In this document: positions 5,761-5,940 of the stretch, in pieces
Layout of the letters: each line of letters starts with the position of its first letter
Position numbering within the stretch: the first letter of the stretch is position 1
Assembly (NCBI GenBank): GCA_964386405.1
Contig: CAYLRW010000082.1
Location: forward strand, 1 to 5,940
DNA: 5,940 nt
Direction: 5' to 3'
From: RZYP01 sp964386405
GTDB lineage: Bacteria; Bacillota; Negativicutes; Acidaminococcales; Acidaminococcaceae
Made by a program: the position numbers and the translations under genes
Notes under the pieces: generated by a model
What the model saw: the letters and a program-made list of their open reading frames with translations, nothing else
The model's database searches: none
Told to the model about the DNA's origin: nothing

Positions 5761-5802
5761 AAACGAAGCTGACTGCATATTCGCAGTCAGCTTCGTTTTT
5801 TA
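5761..5802 (+). terminator. Strong intrinsic terminator closing the Ton/ABC operon
   Basis: The arms at 5761-5776 and 5783-5798 form a perfect 16-base-pair stem with a six-base loop (5777-5782, ATATTC). Seven T's run from 5796 to 5802. It starts 19 bases after the exporter stop codon. On the minus strand the same hairpin lies 38 bases past the convergent gene's stop but is followed by only three U's, so it may serve that gene weakly as well. Confidence 0.95.
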
Positions 5803-5836
5803 AGATGCGTTTTTAATTTAAATAATATATTAATAT

Positions 5837-5940
5837 TTACAATATTTCTTCGCGCACAAGCTGGTTGATCATTTTTTGCTTGCCGAGAACCCAAAGCAGA
5901 TCGTTTTTTTCAAAAACAAGTGAGATATTAGGGTTAACGA
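5837..5940 (-). CDS. C-terminal end of a protein resembling an RCK_C/TrkA-C domain (cation transport regulator or antiporter), partial
   Basis: On the minus strand an open frame enters from the right edge and ends at a TAA (5837-5839 on the + strand as TTA). The 33 visible residues include VNPNISLVFEKNDLLWVLGKQK and then MINQLVREEIL. The order N-P-x-x-x-x-x-F-E-x-x-D-x-L-W-V-L-G followed by a short helix is what the last strands of an RCK_C (TrkA-C) domain look like; these domains occur in K+ uptake regulators, K+ channels and CPA2-type cation/proton antiporters. Only this fragment is in the window, so the full architecture is unknown. It is convergent with the Ton operon and likely unrelated to it. 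Confidence 0.6.
   Translation of the reverse strand, partial: VNPNISLVFEKNDLLWVLGKQKMINQLVREEIL

Noticed and set aside
1..5940. CRISPR array, tRNA, rRNA, insertion sequence or phage attachment site
   Set aside because: No regularly spaced repeats, no tRNA-like cloverleaf, no transposase-like frame and no terminal inverted repeats were seen; nearly all the sequence is accounted for by the genes listed.

Overview
The window looks like part of an iron-, heme- or cobalamin-type uptake locus from a diderm, AT-rich bacterium. Outer-membrane energising genes (exbB, exbD, tonB, and what looks like the last residues of a beta-barrel receptor) sit beside genes with Firmicutes-like features: strong GGAGG-type ribosome binding sites, low GC and a lipoprotein-type binding protein. 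That combination points to Negativicutes (Selenomonas/Veillonella/Sporomusa relatives). Fusobacteriota or another AT-rich diderm remains possible. The assignment is inferred from sequence character, not from a database match.

Layout, left to right. Positions 1-30 are the last nine codons of an upstream gene ending in ...GMEYSF, which fits the C-terminal signal of a TonB-dependent outer-membrane receptor. A short gap follows with a perfect extended -10 element (39-47) and a G/C-containing hairpin (61-91). Then come a lipoprotein substrate-binding protein (113-1081), a FecE/BtuD-type ABC ATPase (1162-1992), exbB (2063-2680), exbD (2680-3093), tonB (3093-3998) and an MsbA-like half-size ABC exporter (4026-5741). 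A very strong intrinsic terminator (5761-5802) closes the run. Beyond it, convergent on the minus strand, is the C-terminal end of a gene that resembles an RCK_C/TrkA-C domain (5837-5940). All + strand genes point the same way with gaps of 0-80 bases, so they are probably one operon or two overlapping transcription units.

How the genes probably work together: the receptor binds a ligand at the outer membrane, and ExbB-ExbD-TonB deliver proton-motive-force energy to it. The lipoprotein then captures the ligand in the periplasm and hands it to an inner-membrane ABC importer powered by the ATPase. The FecCD-type permease that such an importer needs is not in the window; the binding protein and ATPase genes are adjacent with only 80 bases between them. 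It must lie upstream of the receptor or elsewhere, unless the system is unusual. The role of the exporter-fold ABC protein at the end is open.

Most of the window is recognisable family content. The most distinctive points are the glycine-rich, proline-poor TonB spacer with a run of 11 glycines, the missing permease, and the attachment of an exporter-type ABC protein to a Ton operon. I do not see strong evidence for a wholly new system.
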